DNA from: Spirochaetaceae bacterium
Lineage (GTDB): Bacteria; Spirochaetota; Spirochaetia; Treponematales; Breznakiellaceae
Reading direction: 5' to 3'
Assembly (NCBI GenBank): GCA_031268255.1
Contig: JAIRXO010000014.1
Span: forward strand, 1 to 5,027
DNA length: 5,027 bases
Shown in pieces: positions 1-5,027 of the stretch. The notes under the pieces are model-generated. The model made no database searches. It worked only from the letters and a program-made list of their open reading frames with translations, and was not told where the DNA came from. The position numbers were made by a program, and so were the translations under genes. Position 1 is the first letter of the stretch. The number at the start of each line of letters is the position of its first letter.

Positions 1-196
1 CTTTGTTGCCCGCTCCGTCAACCACATAGCGTATACCGTTTTCTTCGGTTGTTTTCCAGTACAACTCACCATCGTCGGGCGTGGCGGCGTTTGACGCGCC
101 CTCGTTTTGTCCCAGTGCCGCGAGTTTTCCCGCGCCGTAAATTCCCATGATAATGACAGCGGCCAAGGCGGCCATGCGCCGCGTATGTTTACCCAT
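1..196 (-). CDS. N-terminal fragment of a membrane-anchored or secreted protein (partial, runs off left end)
   Basis: An open frame starts with ATG at 196 and stays open for 65 codons to the window edge, so the C-terminal part is missing. The N-terminus has basic residues (K3, H4, R6, R7), then a hydrophobic run at about residues 8-28 with small residues and Ile/Val, and then a polar, Gly/Ala/Asn-rich linker (about 30-43). This looks like an uncleaved anchor or a Sec signal peptide with a weak cleavage site near residue 28; I see no lipobox cysteine. After the linker a folded segment begins with ELYWKTTEENG and IRYVVDGAGNK. The ATG overlaps the stop of the radical SAM gene by 8 bp (ATGGGTAA), and an AAGGAG lies 10 nt upstream, so it is the next operon gene. 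I do not recognise the family. It could be an extracytoplasmic heme-handling or electron-transfer partner, but that is inferred from position only. Confidence 0.72.
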   Translation of the reverse strand, partial: MGKHTRRMAALAAVIIMGIYGAGKLAALGQNEGASNAATPDDGELYWKTTEENGIRYVVDGAGNK

Positions 197-1487
197 ATAC
201 CTTTTTCTCCTTTTTCGCCGCGTGTATGGCGGCCCCGAGGACCTCCACGGCGATATTGTTTCCCCAGAATACCCCGTCGGGGCTCAGGGTATAGTTTGAA
301 CTGCCCGGCACAGGGTCCAAAAAACCCAGGCTGTGTAATTCGTCTATCTTTTCGCGTATGGCGTTTTCCGTTCCGCCCGAAAGGCCCTCGGCCATTTTGG
401 CGGCGTTGTACAGGCCGAACTGGAGTTCCCCCAGCATGCGGTAGTAGCGTTCGTGCCGCTTGTCCACCGGGGAAACAAAGCGGCGGCCCGGCGCCATGGA
501 GTACATGCGGAACCCGGCGAGATTTCCCCCCGCGCCTGAACCCAGGGGCAAGAGTTCCCCATTTTCATATTGAATGTGAATGTACCTGTAGGCGTCCCTG
601 CCCGGCCTTACCAGTTTTGAAAGTTCCAGCAGGGTAAAGCCCCCATCGGTGAGCTTCTTGTAAAAGAGGTGATGCCGTTCCCTGTCCCACGCGATATCCC
701 TTTCAAATTGAATTTGGTTATGCGCTATGGAATGGGAAAGGGCCGAACCCTTGTGTATCATGAGCGAATAAAAACTGACGCTGTCTATTCCCAGGGAAAG
801 GCAGAGTTCCGCGTCCTCGCTTAGTTCCTCAAGGCTTTGGCCGGGGTAGCTGTAGATAATATCTATCCCCAGCACCCCCGTAAAGGCCGCCCTGAGTTCT
901 TTAAGCGCGTCAATGGCTTTTTCGCTGTCATAGGTCCGGCCCAGGACTTTTCTGCCCCTGCCGGAAAAGGTCTGTATGCCCACGCTGAAACGGTTTACCC
1001 CCCGGGCGGCCAGGGCAAGGGCCTTTTTTACCCCCAGATTATGCTGTGTCGTTTCCACGCTTATTTCGCAGTCATCCGTAAGGGGAATGTGATCATGGAG
1101 GGCGTTGAGTATGCGGGAAAGCTGTTCCGTGCTGAGTATGGTAGGCGTACCGCCGCCAAAATACACAGTGCCAAAAGGCCGTTCCCTGATATAGGGATAG
1201 GCGCCGAATGTCTTGATTTCGTCTGACAGGTAAGCGGCGTAGGCGTCAAGGTCGGCGCTGCCGCGCTCTGTCCTGTTGAGGTTGCAGAAACTGCATATCC
1301 TGTCGCAGTAGGGAACGTGTATGTATACGCCCCTGGGCAGGTCTTTGGGGCTTTCGGCAAGTTTTTTTTCCACCGATGACCAGCTCTTCATTTTAAGGAG
1401 CCTGCCCATGCCGCCCCCCTTGTTTCCCAGCAGGGCCTCAAGGCCCCCTTCGGCGTCATGGTGGGAGCGGAAGCGTTCAGTAAACAC
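189..1487 (-). CDS. Radical SAM protein, HutW/ChuW/HmuW-type (HemN-like), probable anaerobic heme-degrading enzyme
   Basis: Predicted product is 432 aa, cytoplasmic. From the chosen GTG start, the radical SAM cluster motif CX3CX2C is at C61, C65 and C68 in YIHVPYCDRICSFC, followed by GGGTP at 111-115, a SVETT segment near 143, GIQTF near 170 and DIIYSYPGQ at 209-217. All match the HemN/coproporphyrinogen-oxidase-like fold. Two features favour HutW/ChuW/HmuW over true HemN: the fourth cysteine of the HemN CX3CX2CXC motif is absent (CNLN follows), and a GSGAGG segment occurs at 316-321. Relatives ChuW, HutW and HmuW use SAM to open the heme ring without oxygen, releasing iron and giving anaerobilin-type products. 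I chose GTG at 1487 because GGGGAGGA sits 5 nt upstream; a longer TTG start at 1541 has no good ribosome site. The gene overlaps the ATPase gene by 11 bp and the next gene by 8 bp. The family is secure; heme as substrate is inferred from family and transporter context. Confidence 0.87.
   Translation of the reverse strand: MFTERFRSHHDAEGGLEALLGNKGGGMGRLLKMKSWSSVEKKLAESPKDLPRGVYIHVPYCDRICSFCNLNRTERGSADLDAYAAYLSDEIKTFGAYPYIRERPFGTVYFGGGTPTILSTEQLSRILNALHDHIPLTDDCEISVETTQHNLGVKKALALAARGVNRFSVGIQTFSGRGRKVLGRTYDSEKAIDALKELRAAFTGVLGIDIIYSYPGQSLEELSEDAELCLSLGIDSVSFYSLMIHKGSALSHSIAHNQIQFERDIAWDRERHHLFYKKLTDGGFTLLELSKLVRPGRDAYRYIHIQYENGELLPLGSGAGGNLAGFRMYSMAPGRRFVSPVDKRHERYYRMLGELQFGLYNAAKMAEGLSGGTENAIREKIDELHSLGFLDPVPGSSNYTLSPDGVFWGNNIAVEVLGAAIHAAKKEKKVYG
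207..212 (-). promoter_or_regulatory. Ribosome binding site for the exported-protein gene
   Basis: AAGGAG on the minus strand lies 10 nt before the ATG at 196, inside the last codons of the radical SAM gene, within a purine-rich run. A second, weaker AAGG lies closer to the ATG. It supports the ATG start and shows that this short open frame is a real gene rather than a chance extension. Confidence 0.6.
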
Positions 1488-2304
1488 CGTCGTCCTCCCC
1501 GCGGCGTTCTTCCGCCGCATGGTCCCGTCTCGGCAGTACAAAGGGTTTGCCGTTTTCGTCTTTTTTTACCACCGCCCGTATGCCGAAAATATCCTCCACG
1601 ACTTCCCCGGTAAGGATTTCCGACGGGTTTCCCTGGTAGCGCGGGCGTCCGTTTTTAAGGAGCACGACGCGGTCGCAGTACTGGGCCGCCAGGTTAAGAT
1701 CGTGGAGAACCGCAACTATGGTCTTTGCTTCCCCGGCGGCTTTCCTTCGCATCAGTTCCATTATTTCGATACTGTGATTGAGGTCGAGGCCGGAAGTCGC
1801 CTCGTCAAGGAGCAGTATGTCCCCTTCCTGCACAAGACAGCGGCCTATGATGACCTTCTGCGCTTCGCCCCCCGAAAGGCTCATCACGTTCCGTTCCGCC
1901 ATATTGGCTATACCCAGGGCCTCCAGAACTTCTTCAACCTTTTCCCTGTCCGCCTTTCCGTAACCGGCCCAGCGGTCCGTCATGTGGGGCAGCCTTCCCA
2001 TCAGCATGAGTTCCCGCACCATAAGGGACGTGGCGGGCCGCGAGTTTTGGGGCACAAAGGCAAGACGGCGGGAACGCTCGGCCCTGCCGGGAACATGGCC
2101 TTCTACGCCCGGGTCCCCTCCGTAAAACACGACGCGCCCCCTTGAGGGTGTGAGGAAACCAAGCAGGTTTTTGAGGAAGGTTGATTTTCCCGACCCGTTG
2201 GGGCCGAGGAGACCCAGGAATTCACCTGCCTTGAGCGAAAGGGAAATATCGTCAAGAACAAGATGTTTATGATAGGCGAAACTGATTCCCTCGGCACTAA
2301 GCAT
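1477..2304 (-). CDS. ABC transporter ATP-binding protein, FecE/BtuD/HmuV type (heme or iron-complex import)
   Basis: Predicted product is 275 aa, a normal length for a single-domain import ATPase; it acts at the inner face of the membrane on the permease encoded just upstream. All nucleotide-binding motifs are intact: Walker A GPNGSGKST at 34-42, Q-loop Gln86 in FVPQ, ABC signature LSGGE at 143-147, Walker B ILLLDE at 163-168, D-loop SGLD at 171-174, and switch His201 in VLHDLN. The layout and the LHDLNLAAQYCDRVVLLKNG stretch are typical of the FecE/BtuD/HmuV family that powers uptake of iron-siderophores, heme or cobalamin. The C-terminus (about 247-275) is charged and low in hydrophobics; part of it encodes the ribosome site of the next gene. 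The ATG at 2304 overlaps the permease stop by 8 bp (ATGCTTAG), with a weak AAGGGA ahead of it. Heme as substrate is inferred from the radical SAM and flavodoxin neighbours; cobalamin or siderophore remain possible by sequence alone. Confidence 0.95.
   Translation of the reverse strand: MLSAEGISFAYHKHLVLDDISLSLKAGEFLGLLGPNGSGKSTFLKNLLGFLTPSRGRVVFYGGDPGVEGHVPGRAERSRRLAFVPQNSRPATSLMVRELMLMGRLPHMTDRWAGYGKADREKVEEVLEALGIANMAERNVMSLSGGEAQKVIIGRCLVQEGDILLLDEATSGLDLNHSIEIMELMRRKAAGEAKTIVAVLHDLNLAAQYCDRVVLLKNGRPRYQGNPSEILTGEVVEDIFGIRAVVKKDENGKPFVLPRRDHAAEERRGEDDGVY
1493..1500 (-). promoter_or_regulatory. Strong ribosome binding site that fixes the radical SAM start at GTG 1487
   Basis: GGGGAGGA on the minus strand is followed by 5 nt and then GTG. 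It lies inside the last codons of the ATPase gene (the RRGEDDGVY tail). The upstream in-frame candidates, TTG at 1541 and ATG at 1520, have no comparable site. The start used therefore trims 18 residues from the longest open frame and leaves an 11-bp gene overlap. Confidence 0.75.
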
Positions 2305-3361
2305 GGGCGCTTCCCTTGCTGTTCATGACCGCGAGGAACAAAAAGAAAGGCGCGCCGAAAAACGCGGTAACCACGCCTATGGGAATTTCCACCGGGGCGA
2401 GAATGGTGCGGGCCAGGGTATCGGCGAAAAGGAGAAACATCCCCCCGCTGTAGGCCGCGACGGGCAGAAGGCGTCCGTGGCTGCTGCCTATGCAGAGCCT
2501 GACCGCGTGGGGAACGATGAGGCCCACGAATCCTATCATTCCCGTAAAGGCAACGGAAAACGCGGCGATGAGGCTGACAACCACAAGAAGCTGCCGTTTC
2601 AGGACGCCCACCGGTATTCCCAGGGAATGGGCTTCCTCGTCCCCCAAAAGCAGGGCGTCAACATCGTGGCGGTAGTAGAAAAAGTACAGCATGGAAAGGA
2701 CCAGGGGAATTATTAAAAGGCCCACCCTGGACCAGGACGCCGCGCCAAGATAGCCCATGGTCCAGACCATGACCCGGTATGAATCCTGTCCGGCAAGATA
2801 CATAAAGAATGAAGTAAGGGCGCCCAAAAAGGAGGAGACGGCTACGCCTATTATCAAAAGCGACGCCGTGTCTGTTTTGCCCCGTTTTCCCGAAAGGCGG
2901 AATATAAGGAACGCGGTTCCCATGGCCGTGATAAAAGCAAAGAACCCGTACCATATATCGGGCAGCTTGAGAATAAAGGCCAGGACGGCCCCGCTTACCG
3001 CGCCCGAACTGATGCCTATGATGTAGGGATCGGCCAGCGGGTTGCGGAACACCGCCTGGGAAATGGTCCCGCCGGCTGAAAGCATCATGCCGACAAGCAC
3101 GGCCATCAGAATCCTGGGCAGGCGTATGCCGCTTACTATCTTCGACGCGGCGCTGATCCTGTCCCTGCCGGACAGTATGGCCAGTATGTCGCGGACGGGT
3201 ATTTTAACGCTGCCGAAAAAGAGGCCGAAAAGAACGAGCAGGACAAGGAGAACAGATACCGCCGCGATAACGGCGTGTACTGAGGCGCGGGTTGACCCAC
3301 TTGCGCGGGTTGACCCGCCGGAGCGGGTTGACCCACTGGCGTGGGTCTTGCGGATTTTCAC
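2297..3361 (-). CDS. FecCD/BtuC-family ABC transporter permease (heme or iron-complex import)
   Basis: Predicted product is 354 aa, an inner-membrane protein with about ten hydrophobic segments, the first at roughly 29-50. Family landmarks are clear: RLPR at 80-83, NPLADP at 107-112 followed by GISSGAVSGA, the ATPase-contacting loop around LLLGDEEAHSLGIPV at 237-251, GFVGLIVPH at 277-285, and the C-terminal IPIGVVTAFFGAPFFLFL. Such permeases work as homodimers with two FecE-like ATPases and normally need a periplasmic binding protein, which is not seen here. The start is GTG at 3361, overlapping the flavodoxin stop as GTGA; no other in-frame start lies before the first membrane segment. Residues 6-27 are an unusual Gly/Ser/Thr/Arg-rich repeat (GSTRSG, GSTRAS) made by an 18-bp tandem DNA repeat, placed in the cytoplasmic leader. 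The transporter class is certain; the substrate is inferred. Confidence 0.95.
   Translation of the reverse strand: MKIRKTHASGSTRSGGSTRASGSTRASVHAVIAAVSVLLVLLVLFGLFFGSVKIPVRDILAILSGRDRISAASKIVSGIRLPRILMAVLVGMMLSAGGTISQAVFRNPLADPYIIGISSGAVSGAVLAFILKLPDIWYGFFAFITAMGTAFLIFRLSGKRGKTDTASLLIIGVAVSSFLGALTSFFMYLAGQDSYRVMVWTMGYLGAASWSRVGLLIIPLVLSMLYFFYYRHDVDALLLGDEEAHSLGIPVGVLKRQLLVVVSLIAAFSVAFTGMIGFVGLIVPHAVRLCIGSSHGRLLPVAAYSGGMFLLFADTLARTILAPVEIPIGVVTAFFGAPFFLFLAVMNSKGSAHA
3287..3346 (-). repeat. 18-bp tandem repeat inside the permease 5' coding end, able to form three mRNA hairpins
   Basis: The 12-bp core gcgggttgaccc (plus strand) occurs exactly at 3287-3298, 3305-3316 and 3323-3334, with an 18-bp period, and ends in a partial copy gtgggt at 3341-3346. 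The period is a multiple of three, so it adds hexapeptides of the GSTRAS/GSTRSG type without breaking the frame. On the mRNA strand the copies pair with each other: ACCCAC-N4-GTGGGT (3346-3331), ACCCGC-N4-GCGGGT (3328-3313) and ACCCGC-N4-GTGGGT with one G-U pair (3310-3295). That gives three 6-bp stems with 4-nt loops, separated by 2 nt. Confidence 0.9.
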
Positions 3362-3918
3362 TTCGCGGCCCCCGGAAGGGATTGCACCATGGCAAGACAG
3401 GCCTTTACCGCGGACGCTATGTCCGCCTCATCAGGGTGCTTTGCCGCTTCCGCGTGGCGTTTCATGCGGTCCTCTGTCATGGCATGGGGATTGTCCGCCG
3501 GAAGGCTCCTGAAACGCTCTGTCAGGGCAGGGTCGATTTTGCCCTGGCACAGAAAACAGCCCAGAACGGTGTTTTTTCCCGCCGCCGTGTCGCTGACCTT
3601 TCGGGACAGGTCCTGGGCATGGGCCGAATCGGGATAGGCCCCCAGGGTTCCGAAAAGACCTATAGCGCGGCCTTCAAGGGAATTAAGATAGCCCAGGGCC
3701 TTTTGGTCGGCGTTCCCCCTGTCGGCCCAGAAACCCACAAGTATCCACGCTGAACCGGGACCGGGATTGTCCTCCACAGCCTCAAGACGCACCGGCAGGC
3801 CCAAAGCCTCCTCAAGACCCCTGTGTATGCCCTGGGCAAGTTTCCGCGTATTCCCCGTTTTGCTTGAATAGACAATGAGCCCCGCGCTGCCATTGTTTTT
3901 TTGTTCAGAACCAGTCAT
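3358..3918 (-). CDS. Flavodoxin-family protein (BilS/HmuF-like), probable electron carrier or reductase for tetrapyrrole degradation
   Basis: Predicted product is 186 aa, soluble and cytoplasmic. An N-terminal beta strand leads into a flavodoxin phosphate-binding loop, YSSKTGNTRK, at about 17-26, which would hold the FMN phosphate. Further landmarks are VGFWADRGNAD near 61-71, LFGTLGAYPDS at about 89-98, and CFLCQGKIDP at 121-130 with cysteines at 121 and 124. A HPDEAD segment lies near the C-terminus (161-166). The FWxDxG, GTLGAYPDS and CQGKIDP signatures place it in the flavodoxin subgroup that includes proteins found beside heme-degrading or bilin-reducing enzymes, such as HmuF of Fusobacterium nucleatum and BilS of bilirubin-reducing gut bacteria; this assignment is from memory of the motifs. 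It is first in the operon, 49 bp downstream of the -10 box, and overlaps the permease by 4 bp. I start at ATG 3918 rather than GTG 3924 because AGGGG sits 5 nt before the ATG and would overlap the GTG. It probably feeds electrons to the radical SAM enzyme or reduces its product. Confidence 0.88.
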   Translation of the reverse strand: MTGSEQKNNGSAGLIVYSSKTGNTRKLAQGIHRGLEEALGLPVRLEAVEDNPGPGSAWILVGFWADRGNADQKALGYLNSLEGRAIGLFGTLGAYPDSAHAQDLSRKVSDTAAGKNTVLGCFLCQGKIDPALTERFRSLPADNPHAMTEDRMKRHAEAAKHPDEADIASAVKACLAMVQSLPGAAK

Positions 3919-3923
3919 ATACA

Positions 3924-3928
3924 CCCCT
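3924..3928 (-). promoter_or_regulatory. Ribosome binding site for the flavodoxin gene
   Basis: AGGGG on the minus strand is followed by TGTAT and then ATG at 3918, a spacing of 5 nt. It decides the start: the upstream GTG at 3924 overlaps this site and is unlikely to be used. Confidence 0.6.
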
Positions 3929-3945
3929 GTTTGTTAGATTTCAAT

Positions 3946-3976
3946 TACAATGTTTGAATTGTATAACTTATATACA
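3946..3976. promoter_or_regulatory. Candidate operator: AT-rich inverted repeats over the -10 and start region
   Basis: Two perfect 6-bp inverted repeats lie side by side: TACAAT-N6-ATTGTA (3946-3951 and 3958-3963) and TGTATA-N5-TATACA (3960-3965 and 3971-3976). The second covers the -10 box and the first covers the likely transcription start. This is where a repressor would block RNA polymerase. The spacing does not match a textbook Fur or PerR 7-1-7 box, so I do not name the regulator. AT-rich DNA produces short palindromes by chance, so confidence is moderate. Confidence 0.4.
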
Positions 3977-3995
3977 GGACAGGGGGACTTGTCAA
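3967..3995 (-). promoter_or_regulatory. Sigma70-type promoter of the heme operon
   Basis: On the minus strand a perfect -35 box TTGACA (3995-3990) is followed by exactly 17 bp and a -10 box TATAAG (3972-3967, five of six consensus bases). It begins 20 bp after the aroA stop codon and would start transcription about 3960, some 40 bp before the flavodoxin start. The intergenic DNA is much richer in A and T than the flanking genes. The fit to consensus suggests a strong promoter, which would normally be held down by a repressor; see the adjacent inverted repeats. Confidence 0.75.
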
Positions 3996-4014
3996 TAGAC
4001 CTTTGGCGGTGTTT

Positions 4015-5027
4015 TTACAGTACGGTGAAAGCCGCTCCCAAACCCTGCATGGCCTGGAAAAAACCGGGAAACGAAACCGCCGCACATTCGGCGTCCTGTA
4101 CGGACGTTGTCCCGCCGGCGGCAAGGCCGCAGATCAGGAGGGCCATGGCCACGCGGTGATCGCCCCGGCTCTGGACCAGGGTTCCTGTGAGGGCGCGGCC
4201 TCCGTGTATGGTCATGGTGTCAGCATCGCTTTCTATATATGCTCCCATTTTTGTCAGTTCCGAGGCCATGACCTGTACCCGGTCCGTTTCCTTTAGCCGC
4301 GTTACGGCAAGGCCGGTAAAGACCGTATCGCCCTCGGCGCAGACGGCGGCAACGGCAAGGGCGGGGAGGGTGTCGGGGGTATCTTTAAGATCAATGCGTA
4401 TTCCCGCTTTCAACCTTTTTCCGCCCCTCACCATGAGGCGGCCTCCGGCAACATCCTTTTCCATATCGGCTCCCATGAGAACAAGAAAATCAACAAGGGC
4501 CTTGTCGCCGTGGCAGTCGTTAAAATCAAGCGAGTCTATCGTTATCTCCGAACCGGATATAAGGGCGGCCACAGCCGGAAAGGCAACGCCCGACCAGTCG
4601 CTGGCTATGCTTGTATCCGCTGGCGTATAACGCTGCCCGCCCCTGACAAAAAAACGCCTGTAATCGGAAGACCTTTCCGCGGTAACGCCGTAGCGCCTCA
4701 TCCAGTCCAGGGTCATGTCAAGGTAGGGCTTTTCGCCGGGGTTTTCCACAAGGATTTCCGTGTCGTTTTCCAGAAGCGGGGCGCTCATCAGAATCGACGT
4801 AACATACTGTGAAAAGAGGCCCTCAAGACGGGCCGTCCCGCCCTTCATGGGGCCGCGGATAATAACCGGGCAGGCGTCGGCGCCGGGCCGGGACGTATGG
4901 GCCCAGGCGCCGAGTTCGGCAATGGCGGAAAGCAGGGCCTTCACCGGACGCCTGCGTATTTGTTCGTCGCCGGTGATAACCGTATACCCGTCAAGAAGCG
5001 CGGCCATGGAACAGGCAAAATAAGCGG
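4015..5027 (-). CDS. aroA: 3-phosphoshikimate 1-carboxyvinyltransferase (EPSP synthase), 5' end cut off
   Basis: The enzyme joins shikimate-3-phosphate and phosphoenolpyruvate in the sixth step of the shikimate pathway, in the cytoplasm. The frame is open through the right window edge (AYFACS precedes the first in-window Met), so the true start lies beyond 5027. The visible 337 residues compare with a usual 420-440, leaving roughly 90-100 missing, including the N-terminal Lys/Arg substrate contacts. Counting from Met at 5007, motifs include GDEQIRRRP at 13-21, SDWSGVAFP at 136-144, the catalytic-Asp region TPDTLPALAV at 210-219 (Asp212), RLKETDR at 237-243, DHRVAM at 283-288 and the C-terminal SFPGFF at 312-317. 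The usual SSQ substrate-binding triplet reads FSQ (65-67), replacing the first serine. The stop TAA is at 4017-4015. No clear terminator follows before the next promoter, so some read-through is possible, but I see no functional link to the heme genes. Confidence 0.95.
   Translation of the reverse strand, partial: AYFACSMAALLDGYTVITGDEQIRRRPVKALLSAIAELGAWAHTSRPGADACPVIIRGPMKGGTARLEGLFSQYVTSILMSAPLLENDTEILVENPGEKPYLDMTLDWMRRYGVTAERSSDYRRFFVRGGQRYTPADTSIASDWSGVAFPAVAALISGSEITIDSLDFNDCHGDKALVDFLVLMGADMEKDVAGGRLMVRGGKRLKAGIRIDLKDTPDTLPALAVAAVCAEGDTVFTGLAVTRLKETDRVQVMASELTKMGAYIESDADTMTIHGGRALTGTLVQSRGDHRVAMALLICGLAAGGTTSVQDAECAAVSFPGFFQAMQGLGAAFTVL

Noticed and set aside
107..637. Plus-strand 176-codon open frame, rich in Pro, Arg and Cys
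   Set aside because: It lies antisense to the radical SAM and exported-protein genes, has a low-complexity unnatural composition and no recognisable domain. It is a by-product of GC-rich codons on the other strand.
189..1487. True HemN (heme synthesis enzyme)
   Set aside because: It lacks the CXC fourth cysteine, carries GSGAGG, and sits with an iron-complex importer rather than heme-synthesis genes.
189..1541. Longer radical SAM frame from TTG at 1541
   Set aside because: No ribosome site precedes the TTG, while GTG at 1487 has GGGGAGGA 5 nt upstream.
1321..2145. Plus-strand 274-codon open frame
   Set aside because: It is antisense to the ATPase gene, whose every motif is intact, and it has no recognisable domain.
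3287..3346. CRISPR array
   Set aside because: The repeats are 12-bp cores at an 18-bp period inside a coding frame. There are no spacers of CRISPR length and no cas genes.
3940..3976. Classical Fur or PerR box
   Set aside because: The palindromes have 5- or 6-bp gaps and do not match the 7-1-7 pattern, so only an unnamed operator is proposed.
3924..3985. CCCCTGT / ACAGGGG inverted repeat at 3924-3930 and 3979-3985
   Set aside because: The arms are 48 bp apart; one is the ribosome site and the other lies in the promoter spacer, outside the transcript. It is probably coincidental.
3996..4014. Rho-independent terminator after aroA
   Set aside because: The 19 bp between the aroA stop and the -35 box show no stable GC stem followed by a T run on the minus strand.
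4187..5023. Plus-strand open frames opposite aroA
   Set aside because: They mirror the codons of a well-conserved EPSP synthase and show no family features or credible ribosome sites.

Overview
The window is a compact, GC-rich stretch of a bacterial chromosome. Every gene I can support lies on the minus strand, so it reads from right to left. It holds the 3' part of an aroA-type EPSP synthase gene (4015-5027), then a 96-bp AT-rich intergenic region with a near-consensus sigma70-type promoter, then a tightly packed set of five genes that runs off the left end.

In transcription order the operon holds: a flavodoxin-family protein (3358-3918), a FecCD/BtuC-type ABC permease (2297-3361), its FecE/BtuD/HmuV-type ATPase (1477-2304), a radical SAM protein of the HutW/ChuW/HmuW (HemN-like) family (189-1487), and the first 65 codons of a membrane-anchored or secreted protein (1-196). 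All four gene junctions overlap, by 4, 11 or 8 bp, which implies translational coupling and one functional unit.

The most likely function is anaerobic heme acquisition and breakdown. The ABC transporter would import heme (or another iron-tetrapyrrole), the radical SAM enzyme would open the porphyrin ring without oxygen to release iron and form a linear tetrapyrrole of the anaerobilin type, and the flavodoxin would supply electrons or reduce the product. This follows the precedents of ChuW (E. coli O157:H7), HutW (Vibrio) and the HmuW/HmuF pair (Fusobacterium nucleatum). The substrate is inferred from family and context. No substrate-binding protein or outer-membrane receptor is visible here.

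The host is probably an anaerobe or facultative anaerobe. A Sec-type N-terminus on the last gene and Shine-Dalgarno-led ATG/GTG starts are ordinary bacterial traits. A spirochaete or another gut anaerobe would fit, but the sequence does not settle the lineage.

Two non-coding signals stand out. One is a set of AT-rich inverted repeats over and just downstream of the promoter -10 box, a candidate operator. The other is an in-frame 18-bp tandem repeat at the 5' end of the permease gene that can fold into three successive short hairpins in the mRNA, starting about 13 nt after the start codon.
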